Of a DNA stretch of 64,000 bases, positions 36,913-44,540 are shown piece after piece; position 1 is the first letter of the stretch, and every line of letters begins with the position of its first letter. The notes under the pieces were generated by a model, which made no database searches, was not told the DNA's origin, and worked only from the letters and a program-made list of their open reading frames with translations. The stretch is from Varibaculum massiliense (GTDB taxonomy: Bacteria > Actinomycetota > Actinomycetes > Actinomycetales > Actinomycetaceae): the NCBI RefSeq assembly GCF_900106855.1, contig NZ_FNWI01000004.1, positions 1,054,001 to 1,118,000 on the forward strand, written 5' to 3'. Made by a program: the position numbers and the translations under genes.

Positions 36913-37019
36913 TTGGCCTCCACATCCTTCTTGGTTGCCCCGCCATCACTGGCGTGGCAACTGCGGTAGTTTCCGGTTTTCTTCCGGCTCAGTTGTTCTT
37001 TCTGACCGATGTTCCTCAT
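36909..37019 (-). CDS. 36-residue ORF coupled at both ends between menJ and nuoA
   Basis: The ATG at 37019 overlaps the menJ stop (ATGA), and its TGA at 36909-36911 overlaps the nuoA ATG (ATGA), so the three frames are stitched without a gap. The peptide begins MRNIGQKEQLSRKK and ends KKDVEAK; it is strongly basic, with one Cys and no membrane helix. Such an arrangement is typical of real operon genes, or of a short frame kept only to carry ribosomes from menJ to nuoA. No family is recognised. Confidence 0.6.
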   Translation of the reverse strand: MRNIGQKEQLSRKKTGNYRSCHASDGGATKKDVEAK

Positions 37020-38305
37020 GACGGTATTACCACCTTAGTCAGAATTTGTAGCACTCTGTCGGAGGCTACTCCGCCGCGGCGTTCATAACCATCAGAAAGC
37101 ATTTTATGAACAAAACGCATCAAGGAGGGTTTATCTAACCCGTACTTGGTGCAGGCGTGCATAATCTGGGGATTTTCGATTAAGCGCACAAAAACTCGCC
37201 CCAAACTGTAGTAACCCCCGTATTGATCTTCCAGGTCACGGGGATATTCCCGGAGAGCGAGTTCGGCTTGCGCCCGAGAGGTGCGCCCTAAAGCCTGTAC
37301 TAAAGCAGCAGCTGCACGCCGCCCCGCAAACATCGCCGGGGCGATCCCCTCGCCATTAAAAGGCGAAACCATTCCGGCGGCGTCACCGACCAAAAGTAGC
37401 CCATTTTCGTAAGCCGGTTTGCGGTTAAATGCCATCGGTAGAGGGGCAGATCGTAGGGGTCCGAGCATATTTTTTTCGCTCAGACCCCATTCTTCCGGCA
37501 GATTGGCCACCCAGCGGTGAAAGATTTCTTTATAGGGCAACTTAGTGGATTGTGCTCCCGAAGAAACTGACCCTAACCCTACGTTTACTATCCCCTCGCC
37601 CATCGGGAACAGCCAGCCGTACCCGGGAAGCAGATTTGATTTGCCGGGCTTGCCATCCCACAGTTCCAGGTGAGATTCCATCATGGTTTCGTTACCACGG
37701 GGGGAACGGAAATAGGCTCGCGCCGCCACTGCCAGCGGACGATTCTTCAGGGGCGTGCGTCCTTGTCGGGAAGCCAAGCGGGCGTTTGCCCCGGTACAGT
37801 CGACTACGTATTGGGCATGGAAACTGAGCTCGCGTTTCTGCCGGGTTTCGCGGTCACGCTGGATAGCGCGCACCCCCTTAGCATAGCCAGCGTCATCGGT
37901 GAGTAGATCCTGAACCACGGTGTTTTCTTCCAGCCGCGCCCCCGCGGCCACCGCCTGCTGGATTAAACGTTGATCGAGCTTTTTGCGCTGACAGGTAAGA
38001 CCATAAGCGGGCAGGGAACCAGTTTTCGGCCAGGGTAAGGCAATCCGATGTCCACCCCCGATTACGCTCAATCCGTAATTGGGCTGCCAGCCTTCCGACA
38101 GGGGATTAATCCCCATTGCCAGGATTTCTTTTACCGCTCCCGGGGTTAAACCATCACCACAGATTTTGTCGCGGGGAAAGATTCCTTTTTCAAGGACCAG
38201 GACGTCAACGCCAGCTTGAGCCAGGTGGTAGGCGGTAGCAGCGCCCGCAGGACCGGCACCTATAACCAGCACTTGGCATTGATTGTCTGCAAGCTGATCC
38301 GTCAT
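37016..38305 (-). CDS. geranylgeranyl-reductase-family FAD oxidoreductase (menaquinone side-chain reductase, MenJ-like)
   Basis: 429 residues. The N-terminal Rossmann motif is VLVIGAGPAGAATAYHLA, followed by VLEKGIFPRDKICGDGLTPGAV, the CGDG motif of the geranylgeranyl reductase family, and a later FAD motif GLLLVGDAAGMVSPFNGEGIAPAMFAG (read in parts VGDAAGM and NGEGI). In mycobacteria MenJ saturates one isoprene unit of menaquinone; this role is inferred here from its place at the head of the complex I operon, which ends in a polyprenyl synthase. ATG at 38305 with GGGAGGGG upstream. It is the first gene of the operon. Confidence 0.87.
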   Translation of the reverse strand: MTDQLADNQCQVLVIGAGPAGAATAYHLAQAGVDVLVLEKGIFPRDKICGDGLTPGAVKEILAMGINPLSEGWQPNYGLSVIGGGHRIALPWPKTGSLPAYGLTCQRKKLDQRLIQQAVAAGARLEENTVVQDLLTDDAGYAKGVRAIQRDRETRQKRELSFHAQYVVDCTGANARLASRQGRTPLKNRPLAVAARAYFRSPRGNETMMESHLELWDGKPGKSNLLPGYGWLFPMGEGIVNVGLGSVSSGAQSTKLPYKEIFHRWVANLPEEWGLSEKNMLGPLRSAPLPMAFNRKPAYENGLLLVGDAAGMVSPFNGEGIAPAMFAGRRAAAALVQALGRTSRAQAELALREYPRDLEDQYGGYYSLGRVFVRLIENPQIMHACTKYGLDKPSLMRFVHKMLSDGYERRGGVASDRVLQILTKVVIPS

Positions 38306-38594
38306 GCCTGGACGCCCCTCCCTAGCTAGTCATCGGTTCTTGCCGAAGCCGTTGCCTCAGCAAGTAATAACGAGGATTTTTAGGCACAATCCTCGCGCCT
38401 ACCCCAGGCTAACTTGCTTTTATTATTTATCTAAAGTCACAGTGGTTTCTGCTGGCAAGCGAAATATCCTGGGACTTAAGTCCACCTAAATCCCTCAGCG
38501 ATTAAGCAAGGGTTTTCTTACTTAATTCCGAGCGGATTTAAGGAAACCCTTCGTATTTTCCTGCTACAACCCTCGGCGCAAGCGGTCGTTTTGC
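38306..38594 (-). other. intergenic region: probable menG terminator and respiratory operon promoter region
   Basis: No gene seen. A long interrupted hairpin lies at 38508-38551 (AAGGGTTT with AAACCCTT, then CTTAA with TTAAG and TCC with GGA), just past the menG stop. It lacks a T run. The promoter of the menJ-nuo operon must lie between it and 38305, where the DNA is AT-rich (38410-38440), but I cannot assign boxes with confidence. Confidence 0.45.
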
Positions 38595-39311
38595 CTAAAT
38601 ATCCTCTTTAAAGGCGCGGTGAATCGCTACAACCCCCAAGGTGAGATTGCGGTAGGAAACTTCTCCCCATCCGTTCGCTTGGATTAGGTGACCCAAAGTC
38701 TCTTGATCTGGCCAATCCAAAATGGAATCAAACAGGTAGGTATAGGCATCCGAATCTGAGGAAACCAGGCGACCCGCGGTAGGCAATACTTGGCGCATAT
38801 AGAGCTGGTAAAGCCGGGCTATCAGGGGGGAGGGCGGAGTAGAAAACTCCATAATCGCCAGTTTGCCTCCCGGTTTGGTTACCCGCGCAAATTCGCGCAG
38901 CGCCTTCGCCGGGTCATGCATATTCCTAAAGCCAAAAGAGCAAGTAACGGTGTCGAATGACTGATCCGCGAAAGGTAGGTCGTGGGCATCAGCGACAACA
39001 AAATTCAACTCGCTATGGCGCTTTCGCCCTTCCGCAACCATCCCCGGCGAAAAATCGCAGCAGGTAACTTCGGCTCCGGCGCGGTAAAAACTAAGCGAGG
39101 AAGTACCGGTACCGGCGGCGATATCTAGGATTTTTTGCCCCGGACGGGGAGCCACCACTTGCCGCAGGCAGCGCCGCCAAATCCGGTGCTGACCGAAAGT
39201 CATCACATCATTAGTCAAGTCATAACGGGCGGCCACCTGGTCAAACATTCCAGAAACTTCTTCGGGTTGTTTATCTAAACCAGCGGCTGCCGGCGGATTT
39301 TTTTCGCTCAA
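38595..39311 (-). CDS. menG: demethylmenaquinone methyltransferase
   Basis: 238 residues, UbiE/MenG family SAM methyltransferase making menaquinone from demethylmenaquinone. Motifs: MFDQVAARYDLTNDVMTFGQHRIWRR, SAM-binding KILDIAAGTGTSSL, CSFGFRNMHDPAKALREF and GKLAIMEFSTP. No ubiquinone genes accompany it, so the menaquinone reaction is the natural reading. Confidence 0.95.
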   Translation of the reverse strand: MSEKNPPAAAGLDKQPEEVSGMFDQVAARYDLTNDVMTFGQHRIWRRCLRQVVAPRPGQKILDIAAGTGTSSLSFYRAGAEVTCCDFSPGMVAEGRKRHSELNFVVADAHDLPFADQSFDTVTCSFGFRNMHDPAKALREFARVTKPGGKLAIMEFSTPPSPLIARLYQLYMRQVLPTAGRLVSSDSDAYTYLFDSILDWPDQETLGHLIQANGWGEVSYRNLTLGVVAIHRAFKEDI

Positions 39312-39346
39312 AATGGCTCCTTCTAAGTAGGCAACTGCCAGGTTAC

Positions 39347-40102
39347 TCAGAAACGCTGCCCCAATCCAACCAGGTTAAAGCCGCGCCGCCTAGCTTTAGC
39401 TTTTTGCAGGGCTTTGCTAATCCGCGAACGACGCCGAAAATCAATCACCGGCCACCCCCGCTGCAAGGCGCGCACCCGCAACCAAATATCGGGATTAATA
39501 GCCGAAGGCTTACCCACCAGGGTCAGCAGCGGCATATCATTATCGGAATCTGAATAAGCAAAGCAGGATGCCAGGTCATAGCCCCGCTCGCTCGCCAACG
39601 CCACCACCCGATCTCGCTTGCCTTGGGCGTGCATAAGTTCGGAAGCTAGGCGCGCCTCGTAAATCCCGTCTTTCACCGCAACCTCAGTACCGATACCTCC
39701 GGTTAACCCCAAACGCTGCGCCAACATCTGGGGAAGTTCCGAGGGGGCGGCGGAAATCAACCAAATATCGTGTCCCGCTGCCTGATGCCGTTTAATTAAA
39801 CCTTGCGCCTGGGGAAACAGTTTCTTTTCTAAAAGGTCGCACACCTGCTCGGAAATCTCCATGATTTCGCGCTGGGAATGCCCCGCCATCACCTGCAAAG
39901 CCCGGGTTTTTACCTGCTCAACCCGGGCTTGATCCTCTCCTAGAACTACATAAAGGAACGCTTGGCGCGCCGCAAAGAATAGGTCGCGGACACCAAAAAA
40001 CCGGTGTCGGAAAAGTTCGCGCGTGAGCACCCAGGAGCTAGCTCCCCTAATTACGGTTTCGTCAAGATCGAAGAAGGCTGCTACCTTCGTTTCCGCATTC
40101 AC
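39347..40102 (-). CDS. HAD-superfamily IB phosphatase (SerB/CicA-like)
   Basis: 251 residues. Motif I is FFDLDETVI (DxDxT, nucleophile and acid Asp), motif II is the Ser in IWLISAAPSELP, and motif IV is SDSDNDMPLL. The cap helix is rich in aromatic and basic residues and the C-terminus ends in a basic tail (RRRSRISKALQKAKARRRG). Relatives include phosphoserine phosphatase and lipid-phosphate phosphatases. The substrate cannot be read from the sequence. It is placed just upstream of menG (35 bp), probably co-transcribed. Confidence 0.85.
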   Translation of the reverse strand: MNAETKVAAFFDLDETVIRGASSWVLTRELFRHRFFGVRDLFFAARQAFLYVVLGEDQARVEQVKTRALQVMAGHSQREIMEISEQVCDLLEKKLFPQAQGLIKRHQAAGHDIWLISAAPSELPQMLAQRLGLTGGIGTEVAVKDGIYEARLASELMHAQGKRDRVVALASERGYDLASCFAYSDSDNDMPLLTLVGKPSAINPDIWLRVRALQRGWPVIDFRRRSRISKALQKAKARRRGFNLVGLGQRF

Positions 40103-40174
40103 GCTTCTAGCCTAGCGGTCTAGGTGCGATTTTCGCACGCCGGTAGGTAAAAATGGTTTGCTAGGGTGGAGACC

Positions 40175-40894
40175 ATGCAGAACCTAACCACTATTCATCT
40201 GATGCGCCACGGGGAAGTTGATAATCCAGATGGGGTCTTGTACGGACGCCTCCCCGGCTATCACCTAACCGAGCTTGGCCGCCAAATGGCACAGATGAGC
40301 GCGGAATATCTTTTTGAAAAAGGCGCCTATTTAGATGCCATTGTTTCTTCCCCTCTAGAGCGGGCAGTCGAGTCGGCAACTCCGGCCTCCCAGCTGTTTG
40401 ATCTGCCTATTCGCACTGACAAGCGCCTTTTAGAGTCGATGAATATGTTCGAGGGCGAAGTGGTAAACGGTAACCGCGCCGCCTTGTTCCACCCGCGCAA
40501 CTGGTCGCGTTACCGCAATGTTTTCCGTCCTTCTTGGTGTGAGCCTTACGCAGTCCAGGCCAGCCGGGTTACTGAGGCGGTGCGTTCTGCTTTGCACCTG
40601 CCAATTCAGGATGCTTCCCGCCTGGGACGCTCTGCCGATGGCTCTACGATTCGTGAAATTTTATTGGTTTCGCACCAGCTGCCGATTTGGTCTTTCCGGC
40701 TATTTGTGGAGGGGCGCCCGCTGGCGCATCTGCCTACCCGCCGCCAATGCGCCCTGGCTTCGCTGACTTCCCTTACTTTCTTAGGGGATACCCTGATTAG
40801 TTTGGATTATTGTGAACCGGCAGCTCCGCTCCTAGCTCAGGCTTCCGATATGGTGCCAGGTACTTCCGCGGCCGCCTTGAATCAAGGACACTAA
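40175..40894 (+). CDS. histidine phosphatase family protein
   Basis: 239 residues from the ATG at 40175. The catalytic motif is LMRHGEVDNPDGVLYGRLPGYHL (RHG at residue 9-11), with the second conserved region SSPLERAVESA and a late His in LLVSHQLPIW. This is the broad phosphoglycerate-mutase-like fold with phosphomonoesterase activity. The start is uncertain: GTG at 40166 is also in frame, but AGGGTGGAG there looks more like a ribosome site. TAGGGT seven bases ahead of the ATG could alternatively be the -10 of a leaderless message. It diverges from the HAD gene across 72 bp. Confidence 0.85.
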   Translation: MQNLTTIHLMRHGEVDNPDGVLYGRLPGYHLTELGRQMAQMSAEYLFEKGAYLDAIVSSPLERAVESATPASQLFDLPIRTDKRLLESMNMFEGEVVNGNRAALFHPRNWSRYRNVFRPSWCEPYAVQASRVTEAVRSALHLPIQDASRLGRSADGSTIREILLVSHQLPIWSFRLFVEGRPLAHLPTRRQCALASLTSLTFLGDTLISLDYCEPAAPLLAQASDMVPGTSAAALNQGH

Positions 40895-40983
40895 GGGATG
40901 CAGCTAGCTGGAAACTCCAGGAGTATTCCCTCAGCAACTGCCTTATCAGAGCGGTCGTTCCAAACGGCGGAACCTAAAGAGTG

Positions 40984-41505
40984 TTAGTCCTGAGAGGAGG
41001 GGTCTTCCGAAGGATTCGCGTCCGGATTGGCTTCGTCCTCGCCGGTTTCCGCGGCGGAACTGTTCTTGCCTTCACCGGCAGCATCTTTTTCCCCACTAGC
41101 AGCATCTTTCTGCTTTTTTTCCGCTCGTTTTTTGGCTGCTTCCTCGGCCTCGCGTGCCATCCGTTCCCGCCGCATCTTCGCCTCTAACGAGAACAAGAAA
41201 TCGGGGTTATCGTCGGGAGCCTCTGGTATCTCTACTTCCTGCGGCTGGGAGCTCTGGCTGCTCCCTCGGAGAATATCGAGGGGATTGCGGGGAATCTCGA
41301 CCCGCCCATCGGGGCTTTCAGCTTTACTCGCCCAAGAAATCACAATCCAGGCCAGGGGGCCGAAAACCGGCAATACGATAATAATTAACAGCCAAAAAGC
41401 GCGTGGCAGGCGTCCGGGTAAATCCGATTTTTCCGTGCGCAAGCAATCCACTAGCGCATATACCGCTAGCAGAATCTGTACGAGGGCAATAACTACCGCA
41501 GCCAT
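40984..41505 (-). CDS. PLDc_N domain membrane protein
   Basis: 173 residues. Two membrane helices form the PLDc_N (phospholipase D nuclease N-terminal) domain: VVIALVQILLAVYALVDCLRT and FWLLIIIVLPVFGPLAWIVI. The C-terminal 90 residues are highly charged with an Ala/Glu/Lys helix (MRREREMAREAEEAAKKRAEKKQ-like) and an acidic, Ser-rich end. There is no nuclease domain. Small PLDc_N proteins are commonly found next to menA and menE in actinobacteria, as here. Role unknown. The gap 40895-40983 is a short convergent intergenic region without a clear terminator. Confidence 0.85.
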   Translation of the reverse strand: MAAVVIALVQILLAVYALVDCLRTEKSDLPGRLPRAFWLLIIIVLPVFGPLAWIVISWASKAESPDGRVEIPRNPLDILRGSSQSSQPQEVEIPEAPDDNPDFLFSLEAKMRRERMAREAEEAAKKRAEKKQKDAASGEKDAAGEGKNSSAAETGEDEANPDANPSEDPSSQD

Positions 41506-41541
41506 GTTCCCAGCCTAACAACTATAAATTTTTTGGCTTGC

Positions 41542-42432
41542 CTAAAGACCCTGTAAAGCCCACTGAACCGCGATAGCCAGCCCATACCCTAAGGTGATTT
41601 GCCCCACCTGTTTCAGGGTTTTTATCAGGGCTTTACCGCGGGCGCCCTGCAATACTTTTAGCAACGGAAAACACACCCAAACCGCCATAGCCACGCCAAA
41701 CAGTAGGGCTTCCCAACGAACATTAAAGGATACTACCCCCAATACCAATGCCGCATAGAGATAGCAGGCAAACAGGTAGCGCGAGCCCTTATCCCCTAAC
41801 TTCACCGCTAGCGTATTTTTTCCGCTTTGGCGGTCTCCGGGAATATCGCGCAGATTATTGACCAGTAACAGGGCGCAAGAAAGCAACCCGATACCGCTGG
41901 CCGCTGTCCAGGTGCGCCAAGGCAACGTGTGGGCTTGTACCCAAATCGTTCCCTGCACTGCCAACAGGCCGAAGAAGGCAAATACCATTACTTCGGCTAC
42001 TCCCGGCAGATAACCGTAAGGGTGTTTGCCCCCGGTATAGAACCACGCCGCCAGGGCAGCTAGCACCCCCAGGGCAATCAAAGCGTAACTTCCTGCCCAG
42101 ACACAAAGCACAATTCCGCAGATTCCCGCAAACGCATAGCAGCTAAGCGCCGCCACCAGCACTGTGCGGGGAGCCGCCAATCCTGCCCCGGTCAGGCGTT
42201 GGGGCCCAACCCGTTTTCCTTTGGCATCGGTGCCGCGAATCCCATCGGAGTAATCATTCGAGAAATTCACGCCCACCTGGAAGGCCAGCGCAACCAGCAA
42301 GGCGAGTACCGATTTTCCTACCGAGGCCTGCCCCAGGCCGATTGCCCCTCCGATCCCCATAATCACCGGCGCCAAGGAAGCGGGTAAAGTTTTCGGACGT
42401 GCAGCTTCAATCCACTGCGAACCAGTTGCCAT
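41542..42432 (-). CDS. menA: 1,4-dihydroxy-2-naphthoate polyprenyltransferase
   Basis: 296 residues, UbiA-superfamily membrane enzyme joining the prenyl chain to dihydroxynaphthoate. Both Asp-rich motifs are seen: NFSNDYSDGIRGTDAKGK (about residue 58) and NNLRDIPGDRQSGKNTLAVKLG (about residue 190). The N-terminus WIEAARPKTLPASLAPVIMG is typical of MenA. Nine hydrophobic segments. It lies between the PLDc_N gene and the menE-like gene in a minus-strand menaquinone group. Confidence 0.96.
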   Translation of the reverse strand: MATGSQWIEAARPKTLPASLAPVIMGIGGAIGLGQASVGKSVLALLVALAFQVGVNFSNDYSDGIRGTDAKGKRVGPQRLTGAGLAAPRTVLVAALSCYAFAGICGIVLCVWAGSYALIALGVLAALAAWFYTGGKHPYGYLPGVAEVMVFAFFGLLAVQGTIWVQAHTLPWRTWTAASGIGLLSCALLLVNNLRDIPGDRQSGKNTLAVKLGDKGSRYLFACYLYAALVLGVVSFNVRWEALLFGVAMAVWVCFPLLKVLQGARGKALIKTLKQVGQITLGYGLAIAVQWALQGL

Positions 42433-42524
42433 TAAGGATGCTCCCCCTTCTTATTACCTGCTTGTTAGCTTCGTCTTAAGGTCTTCACTAACTTGTTACC
42501 GGCAGCCCGGTTATTGGTGTTAAC

Positions 42525-44252
42525 CTAGCGAATCCAGGCTTCCCCGGCTGCTACCCGGCGCGCTGCCAAGTCGCGGCAAGCCGCCCTATCTAGGTTACCT
42601 TGCAGGTCAGTGGGGATTTTATCTACGAGGACGAGGGCTCGGGGGGCGTGTGCCCGATCCAGTTGCCCGGTAACTAGGGAACGCACCAACATCGCTAAAT
42701 CGGTGGACGGTTCGGATTCATCTTCGGTAGGCACCGTGGCGCTATGGGGTTGGTCGCCACTGTCAGGGCGTTTGCGTCCCCCCGTAATCTCAGTTGCCGC
42801 GATTTCCATTTGCTCTAAATCTCCGTCCAGATCCTCCGGTAAAGATACTGGCTCCAGCGCCGAGGTGCCCGGAGCTGGGAGGACAATGTCACCCTCTTCG
42901 CTGGGGTTAGCGGTTCCCCGCGCTACCTCATAGATTCCGGCCGGCAGTTCCCCGGTTTCTGCGGCGGCAACCACATCCACTTTGGCTCCCCTAATCTTCG
43001 CCGCCATTGCCGCCATTGCGGCTTCCAAGGGAGTCAACTTGGGTTCTTCTTCGTCTTCCTCGGGCAGTCCGGCTAGTTCCCGCACCCGCTCCGGATCAAT
43101 TTTCACCGGTTTTAACTGGGGAAATAGCGGTTTATCCTCGGTTTTAACCTCTAGGTTATGCCGCGGGTTAAGTAGCTGCTCGGCAACATCGGGTGCCGGC
43201 TTGATGACTGCAGTAACCAGGGAACCCCACTTGGGGTCGGGTACCCCCACCACTACCACTTGTTCCACCTGGGGCAGATCCTGAATCACTCGCTCTACCA
43301 GGGAGGCCTGAATCCGCACTCCGGCAGTGGCAATCACATCGCGTACGCGCCCATCAACTACCAGCTGTGACCCGCGTATATGTCCGGCGTCTTTAGTGCG
43401 TAACCAACGCTTGCGTCCTCGGGAAATAAATTCTACTTCTCCCGGATCTGCCAAATAGCCGGTCATCATACAGATTCCGGACAGCCAAATCCGATCCCCG
43501 ATAGTGGCCACGTGTACGCCCGCCACCGGTTTGCCATCTAGCACGCAAAGACCGCAGGATTCGGGAATCCCGTAGCCTTGCACGATACTTATTCCCGCCT
43601 GCTGTGCGGTACGTGCCAAGTGATCGCGGCTGGTCAACCCGGTAACTATCAGTTTGGAAACTGCACTTAGCTCAGTGCGTTGAGCGGGGGGAACCTCCAG
43701 TAACTCCGCCAGTTGTTTCTTAGAAATCTGTAGATAAATAGGGGCATCATCTTTTTGGGAACGATCTTGCGCCCTTTGAACTGCCCGAATTATTTCCACG
43801 GCGCTGGCGGGTTGGGTCTTCGCGGCGATTATCGGCGGGATATTGACCGCGATTGCTCGCGCCAGGGTCATAATCCCGTCTATCTCGGTGACCGGAGCGG
43901 TGAGAATCCAACGTCCTGGTCTGCCAACTGCAGAGTTCACCGCTTCTGCCATACCTTTTATAGTCAGCTGGGAGTAACAGATTACCGCCCCTCCTGCGGG
44001 AGCCGGCAACGCTATAGCAGCTGCTTCCGGTACTTGTCGGCGAAGGGTTTCGTACTCTTTAAGTTCCTGGGGAAAACCGCTGACCTGGGGGAAGGGGAAG
44101 AGGATTTGTTTTCCTCTTAGCCGCGGGTTGCGCAGATTTTGCGGGGAATCATCCGTGCTTCCCATATATTTAGCCAGTGTCGAAAGCAGCGTAGAGACAT
44201 CCGCCGAGGAATCACCTATCGGCAGGTAATGAAAAGGAGAAAGGATTTCCAT
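42525..44252 (-). CDS. MenE-like acyl-adenylate-forming protein, degenerate, with large insertion
   Basis: 575 residues, whereas actinobacterial MenE (o-succinylbenzoate-CoA ligase) is about 350-400. Recognisable parts are GRPGRWILTAPVTEIDGIMTLARA, GYGIPESCGLCVLDGKPVAGV (A5 region), KDAGHIRGSQLVVDGRVRDVIATAGVRI and a C-terminal KIPTDLQGNLDRAACRDLAARR. Three key features are altered. The phosphate-binding loop TSGTTGxPK is missing, with PAGGAVICYSQLTIKGM in its place. The catalytic lysine of the GKxxR motif is Asn (QGNLDR). About 190 residues of acidic, low-complexity sequence are inserted before the last domain. ATP-dependent ligation is therefore doubtful. The position beside menA supports MenE ancestry. 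AGGAAG precedes the ATG. Confidence 0.75.
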   Translation of the reverse strand: MEILSPFHYLPIGDSSADVSTLLSTLAKYMGSTDDSPQNLRNPRLRGKQILFPFPQVSGFPQELKEYETLRRQVPEAAAIALPAPAGGAVICYSQLTIKGMAEAVNSAVGRPGRWILTAPVTEIDGIMTLARAIAVNIPPIIAAKTQPASAVEIIRAVQRAQDRSQKDDAPIYLQISKKQLAELLEVPPAQRTELSAVSKLIVTGLTSRDHLARTAQQAGISIVQGYGIPESCGLCVLDGKPVAGVHVATIGDRIWLSGICMMTGYLADPGEVEFISRGRKRWLRTKDAGHIRGSQLVVDGRVRDVIATAGVRIQASLVERVIQDLPQVEQVVVVGVPDPKWGSLVTAVIKPAPDVAEQLLNPRHNLEVKTEDKPLFPQLKPVKIDPERVRELAGLPEEDEEEPKLTPLEAAMAAMAAKIRGAKVDVVAAAETGELPAGIYEVARGTANPSEEGDIVLPAPGTSALEPVSLPEDLDGDLEQMEIAATEITGGRKRPDSGDQPHSATVPTEDESEPSTDLAMLVRSLVTGQLDRAHAPRALVLVDKIPTDLQGNLDRAACRDLAARRVAAGEAWIR

Positions 44253-44390
44253 TGCGACTTCCTGAAAGTAAAGTAGTGTCGAATGCTATTCTAGCCTGTC
44301 ATCAGCTTAGAGTTCTTAAAGCAGCCTAACCAAAATTATTATTAAAGCTGCAGTACGTAGCAAAATGCTACCTGTGACATATAAAAAAGA

Positions 44391-44419
44391 TTAGGTTTCT
44401 TCCATTTTTTAGGTATAAT
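44391..44419 (+). promoter_or_regulatory. promoter of the candidate RNA at 44420-44540
   Basis: Perfect TATAAT (44414-44419), 17-bp T-rich spacer and a weak TTAGGT at the -35 position (44391-44396). No protein gene follows on the plus strand for about 1.2 kb, so it would drive the structured RNA. The remaining DNA from 44253 to 44390 is AT-rich without a gene. Confidence 0.5.
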
Positions 44420-44540
44420 GAAGGGAGCCGGTCGCTCCGGCTATTTTAGGGGAACGTGTGTCAAGATAACCCCTAAACGATAACCTAGAGTCGGTTTCGC
44501 AAAAGCGCAGGAGGGAGCGCGCGGAACCGGCTCTAGGCAT
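44420..44540 (+). ncRNA. candidate structured small RNA with three consecutive hairpins
   Basis: Three stem-loops follow each other with almost no free sequence: AGCCGG/CCGGCT (44426-44431 with 44437-44442); TTTAGGGG/CCCCTAAA (44445-44452 with 44470-44477); and a 13-bp CCTAGAGTCGGTT/AACCGGCTCTAGG stem (44484-44496 with 44525-44537, one G-U pair). The last stem encloses a small CGC/GCG hairpin and an exposed AGGAGGGAG. It stands behind a TATAAT box and ends three bases from the sir2 stop, so the last hairpin may also terminate sir2. It does not match SRP RNA, 6S RNA, tmRNA, RNase P RNA or a T-box as I know them. Identity unknown. Confidence 0.55.

Noticed and set aside
44508-44540. T-box antiterminator (GGGTGGNACCGCG-like) in the 44.5-kb RNA
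   Set aside because: The local GGGAGCGCGCGGAACC only loosely resembles the T-box sequence, there is no specifier-loop architecture, and no amino-acid gene lies downstream.
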